A stretch of DNA of 64,000 bases. Source: Saccharomonospora piscinae. Its GTDB lineage: Bacteria; Actinomycetota; Actinomycetes; Mycobacteriales; Pseudonocardiaceae. Position numbers and translations under genes: made by a program. This document shows positions 1 to 7,720 of this stretch, one piece after another. Every line of letters begins with the position of its first letter. Position 1 is the first letter of the stretch. Where the stretch lies: positions 186,001 to 250,000 of the forward strand of contig NZ_VCEK01000002.1 in NCBI RefSeq assembly GCF_005862235.1, given 5' to 3'. The notes beneath the pieces are model-generated. The model had not been told where the DNA came from. It did no database searches and worked only from the letters and a program-made list of their open reading frames with translations.

Positions 1-63
1 GGTTGCGGTACCCGGCTCCAGCCTAGCCTTTGCCGCGCGCGCCACCACGCGAGCCGTCCGCGC

Positions 64-729
64 TCACGCCTGCCCGGGTTCGAGCAGGCCCGCGTGCAAC
101 GCACGCAGCACCGCGCGGGTGCGATCCCGGGTGCCCAGCTTGAGCAGCACGCTCGACACGTGGTTCTTGACGGTGCCCTCCGCCAGGGAGAGCACCTCCG
201 CGATCTCCCGGTTCGCCCAACCGCCCGCCAGCAGCCCCAGCACCTCCCGCTCCCGCTCGGTGAGCGGCTGGATCGGCCCTGCGTCGTCCTCCACCGGGTC
301 CGGCACCCGCCCCTCCCGCACGGCCCTGAGCAGCCGTTCGGTCACCGCCGGTTGCAGGAGGGTGCCGCCCGCAGCCAGGCGACGCACCGCGCCGACGAGC
401 TGGTCGAGCGTCACGTCCTTGAGCAGGTAGCCCCGCGCACCACCCCGCAGCGCACGCAACACCAACTCGTCGTCGTCGAACGTGGTGAGCACGAGCGCCG
501 GCACCGTGCTGCCGCGCTCGCGCAGGGCGTGCAGCGTCCAGATCCCGTCCCGGTGCGGCATCCGCAGGTCCAGCAGGACCACGTCGGGCTCGCTCGCCTC
601 GATCACCCGCAACGCCGCCGCGCCGTCGTCGGCCTCGCCCACTACCTCGATGTCGTCGGCGAGTCCGAGCAGGCCGCGGATGCCCTGCCGCACGAGCGTC
701 TGGTCGTCGACGACGCACACCCTGATCAT
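64..729 (-). CDS. NarL/FixJ-family response regulator
   Basis: This 221-residue two-component regulator has a receiver domain at about residues 1-120, with acidic pocket D8/D9, phospho-acceptor D54 in VLLDLRMP, T82/T83 and K104. A LuxR-type helix-turn-helix follows at about residues 155-215 (LTEREREVL, then GTVKNHVSSV). The frame stays open further upstream, but the ATG at 729 starts exactly at the conserved MIRVCVVDD. It also gives a four-base ATGA overlap with the stop of the upstream kinase gene, so the two are translationally coupled. It is probably phosphorylated by that kinase and controls the divergent ABC exporter through the dyad at 1882-1928. The family is certain; the target is inferred. 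Confidence 0.95.
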   Translation of the reverse strand: MIRVCVVDDQTLVRQGIRGLLGLADDIEVVGEADDGAAALRVIEASEPDVVLLDLRMPHRDGIWTLHALRERGSTVPALVLTTFDDDELVLRALRGGARGYLLKDVTLDQLVGAVRRLAAGGTLLQPAVTERLLRAVREGRVPDPVEDDAGPIQPLTEREREVLGLLAGGWANREIAEVLSLAEGTVKNHVSSVLLKLGTRDRTRAVLRALHAGLLEPGQA

Positions 730-1850
730 CGGAGCGGCACCTCGGCGGTCACCCGGAAACCACGCTCCCCCGCGAACGCCACCCGCCCGCCGAGCGCCGT
801 GACGCGCTCCTGGATGCCCCGCAGGCCGTGGCCGGGCCGCACGGGGTCCGCACCGGGCCCGTCGTCGACGGCCGAGAGCGTCAGCCCGCCCTGCTCGGTC
901 ATCGCGACGTCGATCCACAGGTTGCGCGCGGTCGTGTGCCGGATGGTGTTGGTGACGATCTCCTGTACGCAGCGCACGAGCACCGTCGTGCCCTCCTCGT
1001 CGGCACGCACGTCGTCGTGGACGACGAGGTGAACGGCGGGACGCGGCAACTCGCCCGTGATGCGTTCGAGCGTCGTGCGCAGATCGGGAGCCCGCTCCCG
1101 CAACTCGCCCACCGTGGTGCGGACGTCGCCCAGCAGCTCCCTGGCGATGTGGCGTGCCCGCAGCACGTGGTGGCGCCCGGGCTCGGTGCTGTGGTGGGCG
1201 GCCACCTCCAACTCCAGCGTGAGCGCGGTGAGCTGGTGACCGATGAGGTCGTGCAGCTCCCGCGAGATCCGCAGTCGCTCGTCGCTGCGACTCGACTCGG
1301 CCAGCAGCGCGCTCGTGGCCCCCAACTCGGTGTGGGCCTCGGCGAGTTCCCGCTGCGCCCTGGAGTCACGCTGCTGACTCATGACCGCGAAGACACTCGC
1401 GCCCTGCAGCAGCAGGTACAGCAGCCCGCTCAGCAGCGTCTCCACCACATCGGCGGTGCTGAGCGCGGCGGCCACCAGCACCACGGCCGTGTTCCCCACG
1501 ATGATCGCCGCCGTGGCCCGGCGCGGAACCACGTAGCCGCTCAGCGCCGCCGTGAACACCAGCAGGATCGACGTCCAGCCCGCCCCCGGCGCCAGCAACA
1601 CCACTGCCGCGCCGAGCACGACCTGCGCGGCGAACGCGGTCACCACCACCCGGCGCGCGAGCACGTCCTGCAACCAGGTGCTGACGAACAACGCGACCAG
1701 GAAACCGGCGTAGGCGCACCACCACAGCCACCACGGACCGAAGGCGACGTCCCGGCCCGACAGTTCGAGTACCAGCACCGGCACGCCAAGGGCGGCGCAG
1801 ATGACGATCACGAGCACGCCCGACCACAGCTCGGGATCGAAGCGCCTCAT
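726..1850 (-). CDS. DesK-type sensor histidine kinase
   Basis: This 374-residue membrane kinase has about four to five hydrophobic segments in the first 160 residues and almost no extracytoplasmic loop, as in intramembrane-sensing kinases. A HisKA_3 dimerisation domain follows, with the phospho-acceptor His in RISRELHDLIGHQ near residue 200. The HATPase_c domain has an N-box (VTNTIRHT) and a G-box (DDGPGADPVRPGHGLRGIQER). It is co-transcribed with the response regulator (four-base overlap) and divergent from an ABC exporter. That arrangement is typical of systems that sense membrane stress or antibiotics and induce their own efflux pump. The signal is not visible in the sequence. Confidence 0.93.
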   Translation of the reverse strand: MRRFDPELWSGVLVIVICAALGVPVLVLELSGRDVAFGPWWLWWCAYAGFLVALFVSTWLQDVLARRVVVTAFAAQVVLGAAVVLLAPGAGWTSILLVFTAALSGYVVPRRATAAIIVGNTAVVLVAAALSTADVVETLLSGLLYLLLQGASVFAVMSQQRDSRAQRELAEAHTELGATSALLAESSRSDERLRISRELHDLIGHQLTALTLELEVAAHHSTEPGRHHVLRARHIARELLGDVRTTVGELRERAPDLRTTLERITGELPRPAVHLVVHDDVRADEEGTTVLVRCVQEIVTNTIRHTTARNLWIDVAMTEQGGLTLSAVDDGPGADPVRPGHGLRGIQERVTALGGRVAFAGERGFRVTAEVPLR

Positions 1851-1881
1851 CCGGCCAGCCTAGAGCGGGCGGCACCGCACG

Positions 1882-1928
1882 GGCAGTGCCGGAAGTCATG
1901 GGTCACGACCATGACCGTCGGCACTGCC
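1882..1928. promoter_or_regulatory. 47-bp interrupted dyad, probable operator for the two-component system
   Basis: Two nested pairs of inverted arms share one centre. The outer arms are GGCAGTGCCG (1882-1891) and CGGCACTGCC (1919-1928); the inner arms are GTCATGG (1895-1901) and CCATGAC (1909-1915). Each side has a 3-nt unpaired step and the centre is 7 nt. The dyad lies between the divergent kinase and ABC-transporter genes. A possible -10 (TAGCGT, 1949-1954) and a purine-rich ribosome site lie between it and the transporter start. Dimeric NarL-family regulators bind such dyads; assignment to this regulator is inferred from position. Confidence 0.7.
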
Positions 1929-1983
1929 GCCCGAACCGATCGCGGCCCTAGCGTCGGCGCCACCAAGAGAAAGGGGGGCGCGC

Positions 1984-2931
1984 ATGAGCGCAATCGACGT
2001 GGTGGGCCTGCACAAACGCTACCGCGACACGGTCGCCGTCGATGACGTCACGCTGTCGGTGGGGCGCGGCGAGATCGTCGGCCTGCTCGGGCGCAACGGG
2101 GCGGGCAAGAGCACCACCGTCGCGTGTCTCGCCGGGCTGCGGCGGCCCGACCGCGGCACCGTGCGGGTACTCGGGCTCGACCCACGGCGCGACAGGACCA
2201 GAATCCGGCAGGTACTCGGCGTGCAGTTGCAGGAAAGCTACCTGCACCACGCACTCACCGTGCGCGAACTCGTCCGGCTCTACCGCTCGTTCTACCGCGA
2301 CGGCATCGAACCAGACCGGATCATCGAGGCGGTCGGGCTCAGCGAGCAACGCGGGACCCGCTTCGAACAGCTCTCCGGCGGACAGCAGCAACGCCTGTCC
2401 ATCGCGCTCGCCCTCGTCGGCAAGCCGCGAGTGGCCCTGCTCGACGAACTGACCACGGGCCTCGATCCCGAGGCACGTCGCCACCTGTGGGAACACGTGG
2501 CCACGTTGCGTGCCGACGGGGTCGCCGTGTTGCTGGTCAGTCACCACATGGACGAGGTGCGGCGGCTCTGCGACCGGGTGGTGCTGCTCGACCGGGGCCG
2601 GGTCGTGGCGGAGGACACCCCGGAGGGCCTCATCCGCCAGGCCGGGCTGGGACAACGGGTCCGGTTCCGCGTCACCGACCCGGCCCGTAGCGCCGCGCTG
2701 GACGCGGTGCTCACGCCACTCACCGACGTCGACGACATCGAGGTCGCGGGAACGCAGGTCACCGTGACCGGACGCGGCGAGCTGCTGGAGAGCGTCAGCA
2801 CCGCGCTGGCTGCAGCCGGGATCGCCGCGACGGAGACCCGGCTGGAACAGGCCACGCTCGACGACGCCTTCCTCGCGCTGACCGGCCGCCCCCTCGACGA
2901 CTCACACACCGGAAGCGAGCCTCGACCATGA
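1984..2931 (+). CDS. ABC transporter ATP-binding protein (drug/peptide exporter type)
   Basis: This 315-residue nucleotide-binding subunit has Walker A GRNGAGKSTT near residue 37, signature LSGGQQQRLSIAL near residue 130, Walker B VALLDELTT and the switch His in LLVSHHMDE. The Walker B sequence reads DE-LTTGLD rather than the usual DEPT. A C-terminal extension of about 90 residues is typical of DrrA/CcmA-type exporter ATPases. The start lies just after a purine-rich tract (AAGAGAAAGGGGGG). It overlaps the downstream permease by four bases (ATGA), so the two should be made in equal amounts. It probably exports a hydrophobic drug or lipid-like compound; the substrate is unknown. Confidence 0.93.
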   Translation: MSAIDVVGLHKRYRDTVAVDDVTLSVGRGEIVGLLGRNGAGKSTTVACLAGLRRPDRGTVRVLGLDPRRDRTRIRQVLGVQLQESYLHHALTVRELVRLYRSFYRDGIEPDRIIEAVGLSEQRGTRFEQLSGGQQQRLSIALALVGKPRVALLDELTTGLDPEARRHLWEHVATLRADGVAVLLVSHHMDEVRRLCDRVVLLDRGRVVAEDTPEGLIRQAGLGQRVRFRVTDPARSAALDAVLTPLTDVDDIEVAGTQVTVTGRGELLESVSTALAAAGIAATETRLEQATLDDAFLALTGRPLDDSHTGSEPRP

Positions 2932-3734
2932 CCGGCACCCACCACGACAGCACGGCGGCCGAAGCTGGGAACCTCAGCGCCCGGGGCCCCGGTCCACGTG
3001 CCTGGCTGGAACTGGTCCGCGCCGAGAGCCGCATGGTGGTGCGGGACACGGCGGGCCTGCTCATCCCGCTCGGGCTGCCCCTGCTGATCCTGGTGATGAA
3101 CGGCATGGGCGCGGCCGGAGAAGCGATGCCGGAACTGTCCGGTCTGACCCCGCTCGACGTCTACGTTCTGCCGCTCGTGCTCACGATCGTCATGTCGACG
3201 ATCGGGGTCATCAACATGCCGAGCTTTCTCGCCTACTACCGCAAGTCGGGCATCCTGCGCAGGTTGTCGGTCACCCCGGCGCACCCGGTGATGGTGCTCG
3301 TGGCCCAGCTCGTCATCAGCGTCGCGCAGACCGCCCTGGGCATCACCCTGTGCCTGCTCGCCGGGATGCTGTGGTTCGACCTCAGCCTCCCGCGCGACGT
3401 GCTGGGCGCGCTGGGCGTGCTCGCCCTGACCGCCGCGGCGATGTACGCGGTGGGGATGCTGATCGCCGCCCTCTCCCCGACACCCAACTCTTCGGTGGCG
3501 ATCGGGCTCGTGACGTTCTTCGCACTGGGCGCCACGGGTGGCCTGTTCGGCGGCACGTCGACCCTGCCCGAGCCGGTGGCGCAGGTCGGCGAGGTGCTGC
3601 CCTTCGGCGCGGCCGTGCAGGCCATGGGTGGCGCCTGGGCCGGCGCGGGCCCCGAATCAGCGCACCTGCTGTCGCTGGTCGTGACCGTGCTGGTGTGCGG
3701 GGTGCTCAGCGCACGGCTGTTCCGCTGGCAGTGA
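2928..3734 (+). CDS. ABC-2 type transporter permease
   Basis: This 268-residue integral membrane protein has about six predicted transmembrane helices and an ABC-2 layout. The cytoplasmic N-terminus is followed by TAGLLIPLGLPLLILVMNG, and paired helices follow a YYRKSGILRRLSVTP cytoplasmic loop. A late segment matches the ABC-2 family signature region (FFALGATGGLFGG, then LPEPVAQVGEVLPFG). It starts inside the last codons of the ATPase gene. With that ATPase it forms an exporter probably controlled by the divergent two-component system. A perfect inverted repeat lies directly after the stop codon. Confidence 0.92.
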   Translation: MTGTHHDSTAAEAGNLSARGPGPRAWLELVRAESRMVVRDTAGLLIPLGLPLLILVMNGMGAAGEAMPELSGLTPLDVYVLPLVLTIVMSTIGVINMPSFLAYYRKSGILRRLSVTPAHPVMVLVAQLVISVAQTALGITLCLLAGMLWFDLSLPRDVLGALGVLALTAAAMYAVGMLIAALSPTPNSSVAIGLVTFFALGATGGLFGGTSTLPEPVAQVGEVLPFGAAVQAMGGAWAGAGPESAHLLSLVVTVLVCGVLSARLFRWQ

Positions 3735-3736
3735 CG

Positions 3737-3776
3737 CTCGGTGCGCGCCGCCTCAACCCAGGCGGCGCGCACCGAG
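3737..3776. terminator. bidirectional hairpin between permease and dnaX
   Basis: Perfect 17-bp arms, CTCGGTGCGCGCCGCCT (3737-3753) and AGGCGGCGCGCACCGAG (3760-3776), are separated by six bases. The repeat begins three bases after the permease stop. Its right arm encodes the last codons of the convergent dnaX gene. There is no T-tract on either side, so it is a GC-rich terminator of the type common in actinomycetes. Confidence 0.75.
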
Positions 3777-5798
3777 GTGTTCGGACAACAGTTGCTGTGC
3801 CCGGCTCTCGGCGTCCACCGGCCCCGTGCCGGGCGGCGCGTCGGACATCACGGCTCCCGGATCGGCCCGCACGTCGGGCTCGTCGGGGTCCGGCTCGGGC
3901 GGCAGCGGGATGTCGGGCTCACCCGTGGCCACGGCGCGGCTCGGCGCGTCGCCGCCCTGCCGGGTCGGGCGCTGGAAAGTCCGCGCGGGGGGCTCCTGGC
4001 GTCCCCGCCCGTTCTGCTGCGGCGCGGACGGCGGCCCCGAACCCGGGGAGTTCCCGGTGTTCCCAGTGTTTCCGGCGTTTTCCGCCGCCTGCACCGCGCT
4101 GGGATGCACGCACCGGACGGTCCACTCGCCCGAGACGACCTCGCCCAGCGCCGCCGCGATGCACTCGACGTTGCGCTTCTCCGACAGCCGCCGCACCAGT
4201 GGTTCAGCAGGATGCGTCAACACCACCGTGGCACCGCTGACGCTGTGTACCGTGGCGCCCGTCAGCAACGCCTCGGTGCTGCGGCTCCTGGTACGCACCG
4301 CCGCGAGGACCTGCGGCCAGTACTGCCGCAGGCCCGCCGCGTCCACCTGCGAGGGCTCGGCTCCCGCCTGCGGTGGCGCGGCCTGCTCGGTGGGCTCGGC
4401 GGGTTCGGCGCTCGACGGCGCGGGCGTGGCGGGCGCGGTGGGCGGAGTCGCGGGCGTCTCGGCCCGGGTCTCGCGAGGCGCTGCCCGCTGCGGCTCGGAC
4501 TCCGGAACCGGGCGTTGCGGCGCCGCTCGCTGGGACGGCCGTTCGTACACCCGCTCCGGTGCCGGAGCCTGCGCGGCCGGCGCGGCCTGCGGTGAGCTCT
4601 CCTGTGTCGACGGTGCCGACGGCGCCGACGGCGCGCCCGCGGTCACCCGGCGTTCGAGTCGTTCGAGCCGTTGCAGCGTCGCGCCCTCGTCGTCGGCGAC
4701 CTCCGGCAGCAGCATCCGCGAGCACAGCAACTCCAGGACCAGCCGGGGCGAGGTCGTTCCCCGCATCTCCAGCAGCCCGTTGTGCAGGATTTCGGCGTAG
4801 CGCGTCAGCGTGCCGGGGGCCAGGCGTTGCGCCTGCCCCACCATGCGCTCGACCTGCTCCTCCGGCGCGGCCACCATGCCCCGGTCCGCCGCGTCGGGTA
4901 CCGCCCGCAGCAGGATCAGATCGCGCAGCCGGTCGAGCAGGTCCGTGGCGAACCGGCGCGGGTCGTGCCCGGCCTCGGCCAGGTGGTCGACCGTGCCGTA
5001 CACCGTGGCGGAGTCGTCGGTGGCGAGCGCGTCGACCATCGCGTCGAGCAGCGCCACGTCGGTGACCCCGAGCAGCGCCGCCGCCCGGTCGTAGGTCACG
5101 CCGTCGGGCCCGGCGCCCGCGAGCAGCTGGTCCAGCACCGACTGGGTGTCCCTGGCCGAACCGCCGCCCGCCCGGATCACCAGCGGGTAGACCGCCTGCT
5201 CGACGGCGATTCCCTCGGCCGCCACGTTGCGCTCCAGCAGCTCACGCATGGCGCTCGGCGGGATGAGCCGGAACGGGTAGTGATGCGTGCGCGAGCGGAT
5301 GGTGGTGAGCACCTTGTCCGGCTCGGTGGTCGCGAAGATGAAGATGAGATGGTCCGGGGGCTCCTCCACGATCTTGAGCAGGGCGTTGAAACCCTGCGGC
5401 GTGACCATGTGGGCCTCGTCGATGATGAACACCCGGTAGCGCGACTCCGCCGGGGCGTAGAACGCGCGGTCGCGCAGCTCTCTCGCGTCATCGACGCCGC
5501 CGTGGCTCGCCGCGTCGAGTTCGGTGACGTCGACGCTGCCCGGCCCCTCCGGCGCCAGCGCCCGGCACGGCCCGCACTCGCCGCACGGGTCCGGGGTCGG
5601 CCCCTGGACGCAGTTGAGGGAGCGCGCCATGATCCGCGCACTCGACGTCTTGCCACAGCCTCGGGGGCCCGAGAACAGGTAGGCGTGGTTGATGCGGCCG
5701 GAGGCGAGCGTGGTGCGCAGCGGCTCGGTGACGTGCTCCTGTCCCACGACCTCGGCGAAGGTCGCAGGCCGGTACTTGCGGTACAGCGCGAGAGCCAC
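3753..5798 (-). CDS. dnaX: DNA polymerase III gamma/tau subunit
   Basis: This 681-residue clamp-loader ATPase loads the beta sliding clamp during replication. It opens with the conserved LYRKYRPATFAEVVGQ. Walker A (GPRGCGKTS) lies near residue 48, a four-cysteine zinc site (C, then CGECGPC) follows, then the DEAH-type Walker B (IIDEAHM) and the sensor arginine region. The C-terminal third (about residues 380-560) is a Pro/Ala/Glu-rich linker, followed by a tau-like domain. The frame is open upstream, but the GTG at 5798 starts at the conserved VALALYRKYRP, so an earlier start is unlikely. The SRP RNA gene lies immediately upstream, as in many actinobacteria. Confidence 0.96.
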   Translation of the reverse strand: MALALYRKYRPATFAEVVGQEHVTEPLRTTLASGRINHAYLFSGPRGCGKTSSARIMARSLNCVQGPTPDPCGECGPCRALAPEGPGSVDVTELDAASHGGVDDARELRDRAFYAPAESRYRVFIIDEAHMVTPQGFNALLKIVEEPPDHLIFIFATTEPDKVLTTIRSRTHHYPFRLIPPSAMRELLERNVAAEGIAVEQAVYPLVIRAGGGSARDTQSVLDQLLAGAGPDGVTYDRAAALLGVTDVALLDAMVDALATDDSATVYGTVDHLAEAGHDPRRFATDLLDRLRDLILLRAVPDAADRGMVAAPEEQVERMVGQAQRLAPGTLTRYAEILHNGLLEMRGTTSPRLVLELLCSRMLLPEVADDEGATLQRLERLERRVTAGAPSAPSAPSTQESSPQAAPAAQAPAPERVYERPSQRAAPQRPVPESEPQRAAPRETRAETPATPPTAPATPAPSSAEPAEPTEQAAPPQAGAEPSQVDAAGLRQYWPQVLAAVRTRSRSTEALLTGATVHSVSGATVVLTHPAEPLVRRLSEKRNVECIAAALGEVVSGEWTVRCVHPSAVQAAENAGNTGNTGNSPGSGPPSAPQQNGRGRQEPPARTFQRPTRQGGDAPSRAVATGEPDIPLPPEPDPDEPDVRADPGAVMSDAPPGTGPVDAESRAQQLLSEHLGARRLG

Positions 5799-5868
5799 GC
5801 GAGCGAGCGTACCGGCTGGTCCCGACGATCCGCCCGCTGCCCGCGCCGGGCACGACCCTCGACATGAA

Positions 5869-5954
5869 GGGGACCCCCGCACCCGTCAGAGCCTGCTTAT
5901 CCTTGCTGCCTTCCGGCCCTGGGGAGGTTCACAGGATGGACGCCGCGGGGGTCC
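5869..5954 (-). ncRNA. ffs: signal recognition particle RNA (4.5S, small bacterial type)
   Basis: Read on the minus strand, the sequence has the universal SRP domain IV apex: the CAGGGCCGGAAGGCAGCAAG segment with its GGAAG-type tetraloop and flanking internal loop. This is closed by a long helix in which GGACCCCCGC at the 5' end pairs with GCGGGGGTCC at the 3' end. The length, about 86 nt, suits the small Alu-less bacterial SRP RNA that binds Ffh. It lies 71 bp upstream of dnaX on the same strand, a known actinobacterial arrangement. Exact ends are inferred from the closing helix. Confidence 0.92.
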
Positions 5955-6040
5955 GCCGCACAGTCTAGGGCAGACCGTGCCGGGGCATCGACACGGGTCA
6001 CCTCGCTCGGTGTTCCGCCCGCGTCGCACCGCCGGCCCGG

Positions 6041-6292
6041 TCATCGCGGTAGGTCGAACTGTCCGGCCTTCACCGCCCTGACGAACGCGTCCCACTCCGA
6101 AGCGCGGAACACGAAGACCGGGCTGTCGCTCAGCTTCGTGTCCCTGACCCCGATCCTGTCCCCGGCGACGTTGACCTCCACGCAGTTGCCCCCATTGGGC
6201 TCACTCGCATAGGACTTGCGCCAGTTGCCGGGGTCGAACAACCCCACCGCCGTGGCCGGGTCATACTCCGCGTTCCCGGCATAATCGCCCAT
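6041..6292 (-). CDS. DUF397 domain protein
   Basis: This 83-residue protein shows the DUF397 pattern: WRKSYASEPNGGNCVEVN, then RDTKLSDSPVFVF, then the EWDAFVRAVKAGQFD tail. The ATG at 6292 is chosen because GGAGG lies 6 nt upstream, while the frame further upstream has no such site. In actinomycetes DUF397 proteins accompany XRE regulators with a DUF5753 domain (the WhiJ type) and are thought to act as their partners or antagonists. Such a regulator is found here at 6744-7598. The biochemical role is unproven. Confidence 0.9.
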   Translation of the reverse strand: MGDYAGNAEYDPATAVGLFDPGNWRKSYASEPNGGNCVEVNVAGDRIGVRDTKLSDSPVFVFRASEWDAFVRAVKAGQFDLPR

Positions 6293-6415
6293 CGCTGACC
6301 TCCGCGCCTGTCGTGCGGGCAACCCGCACTCGTTCTCGTCCTCGTGATCATCCTGCCGTGGAGCCCGGCCCCCTCTTAAGGATGCGTCCATCCGTGCGAC
6401 ATTCGAGCACGAGGG

Positions 6416-6510
6416 TCGACAACGCGATTATTCACCAACTAAGATTATTACTAGTTGGTAGGGATCAACACACACGAGCGGGGCCGGTCTTGTTGAGAGA
6501 TCGACAACAA
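6416..6510 (+). promoter_or_regulatory. AT-rich control region with two inverted repeats
   Basis: This short region is much richer in A/T than its surroundings. It holds an 8-bp inverted repeat (ACCAACTA 6434-6441, TAGTTGGT 6452-6459) that straddles a possible -10 hexamer, TAAGAT (6440-6445). A -35-like TCGACA lies 18 bp upstream of that hexamer. A second repeat, TTGTTG (6490-6495) and CAACAA (6505-6510), follows. The direct repeat TCGACAAC occurs at 6416-6423 and 6501-6508. The region sits between the divergent DUF397 and 63-residue genes, so it is a good candidate operator for the nearby XRE regulator. Binding is inferred. Confidence 0.55.
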
Positions 6511-6531
6511 CCACGGGGGACGGAGCACGAC

Positions 6532-6723
6532 ATGGCAGTACGACTCGACGTCGAGCCGTTGAAGAATCAACAACCAGAGCCGGAGGCCGAATTCGACACC
6601 CCGGCACCACCTCGCCGCGCGAGGCTGAACCTGAACTTCGTCAAACTCTCACACCGCACCCGGGCCACGTCGCTCCTCCACCTCGACGACCCGCTGACGC
6701 TGCGCTACCTCTCCCGCGCCTGA
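6532..6723 (+). CDS. unrecognised 63-residue small protein in an XRE/DUF397 island
   Basis: I do not recognise this protein. It starts at an ATG preceded by GGGGGACGGAGC. It has an acidic, proline-containing first half (PLKNQQPEPEAEFDTPAP) and a basic, leucine-rich second half (RRARLNLNFVKLSHRTRATS, then a DDPLTLRYL tail). It has no signal peptide, membrane segment or cysteine. It lies between a DUF397 gene and an XRE regulator and ends 20 bp from the convergent regulator stop. The acidic-leader/basic-core layout loosely resembles a modified-peptide precursor, but no maturation enzyme is nearby. A small regulatory partner of the XRE protein is at least as likely. Confidence 0.6.
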   Translation: MAVRLDVEPLKNQQPEPEAEFDTPAPPRRARLNLNFVKLSHRTRATSLLHLDDPLTLRYLSRA

Positions 6724-6743
6724 CCGGACGCGGACCACCGAGA

Positions 6744-7598
6744 TCAGTCCAGCTCCTCGCGGTACTCCTGCGCGAGCTGCTTCAGAAACTGCCGGGTCTC
6801 CTGCCGTTCGAGCGCGGCCCCGCGCAGCCGGTCCCAGGAGTCGACGAAGATCTGGAAGTCCTTGACATCGTCGAGGTAGATACCACCGGCCGAATGCTCG
6901 ATGTACACGAAATCCCTGGTGCGGTCGGGAAACCGCATGATGGTGAAGTCGTTGGGTACGGCGGCCAGCCGGGCCGAGAACGGCAGCACGTGGACGTACA
7001 CCCGCTCCCGGCGGTCGAGTTCCAGCATGTGCTCCAACTGGTCGAGCATCACCGCCGGAGCGTTGCCACCGGGCGCTCTGCGCAGCGACGCCTCGCTGAC
7101 GATGAACCGGTAGTACGGCGGTTGCGGCTGATCGAACACCGCCTTGCGGTCGAGCCGGTTGCGGACCATCGCCGTGACGTCGCTGGCGCCGAACTCCGTG
7201 AACTGCTTGAGCATGTAGTGCTCGGACTGCAACGGGCCCGGCACCCGTTCGCCGTGCCACGTCATGATCTCGGCGGCCGCGGGTTCGAGGTCGGTGAACG
7301 TGCGGAACCAGTGCGGCACGACCGACCGGTAGCCGGACCAGTGTCCGCGCTGCCCCGCGGCGGCCCTGGCCATCCCGATCAGGGTCTCGGACTCCTCGCC
7401 GGTGACGCCGTACGCCTCCAGCATGCGGCGGACGTCTCCGAGCTTCGCGCCGACCGACCCCGACTCGATCTTGTTGACCTTGCCCTGGGTGCAGCCGAGG
7501 ATCTCGGCGACCTGTTGCTGGGTGTACCCGGAGGACATGCGCGCGTGCCGCAGCTCGTTGCCGAGCTGCTTCCGGCGAGAGGTCACGGTGCTGGCCAT
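6744..7598 (-). CDS. XRE-family regulator with DUF5753 domain
   Basis: This 284-residue regulator has a Cro/C1-type helix-turn-helix at residues 12-65 (LGNELRHARMSSGYTQQQVA, then GCTQGKVNKIESG). A DUF5753 domain follows from about residue 100 to the end, with the typical YRSVVPHWFRTFTDLEPAA and VYVHVLPFSARL stretches. Such proteins are widespread in sporulating actinomycetes and pair with DUF397 proteins; one lies about 450 bp away. Its probable operator is the dyad region at 6416-6510. What triggers it is unknown. Confidence 0.92.
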   Translation of the reverse strand: MASTVTSRRKQLGNELRHARMSSGYTQQQVAEILGCTQGKVNKIESGSVGAKLGDVRRMLEAYGVTGEESETLIGMARAAAGQRGHWSGYRSVVPHWFRTFTDLEPAAAEIMTWHGERVPGPLQSEHYMLKQFTEFGASDVTAMVRNRLDRKAVFDQPQPPYYRFIVSEASLRRAPGGNAPAVMLDQLEHMLELDRRERVYVHVLPFSARLAAVPNDFTIMRFPDRTRDFVYIEHSAGGIYLDDVKDFQIFVDSWDRLRGAALERQETRQFLKQLAQEYREELD

Positions 7599-7720
7599 GG
7601 CGGGATGACGTTACCGTGTTCGACCCATCAGGTGAAATCACCTCTCCGGCTGGACACGAGGACGATTTCGGCCACGCAGCGCGACGGCCGGCGGCCGTTC
7701 GGACCGCGTAGGGTTCGACT

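Noticed and set aside
6532-6723. Calling the 63-residue gene a RiPP precursor
   Set aside because: No maturation enzyme, protease or exporter is next to it; the layout alone is not enough.
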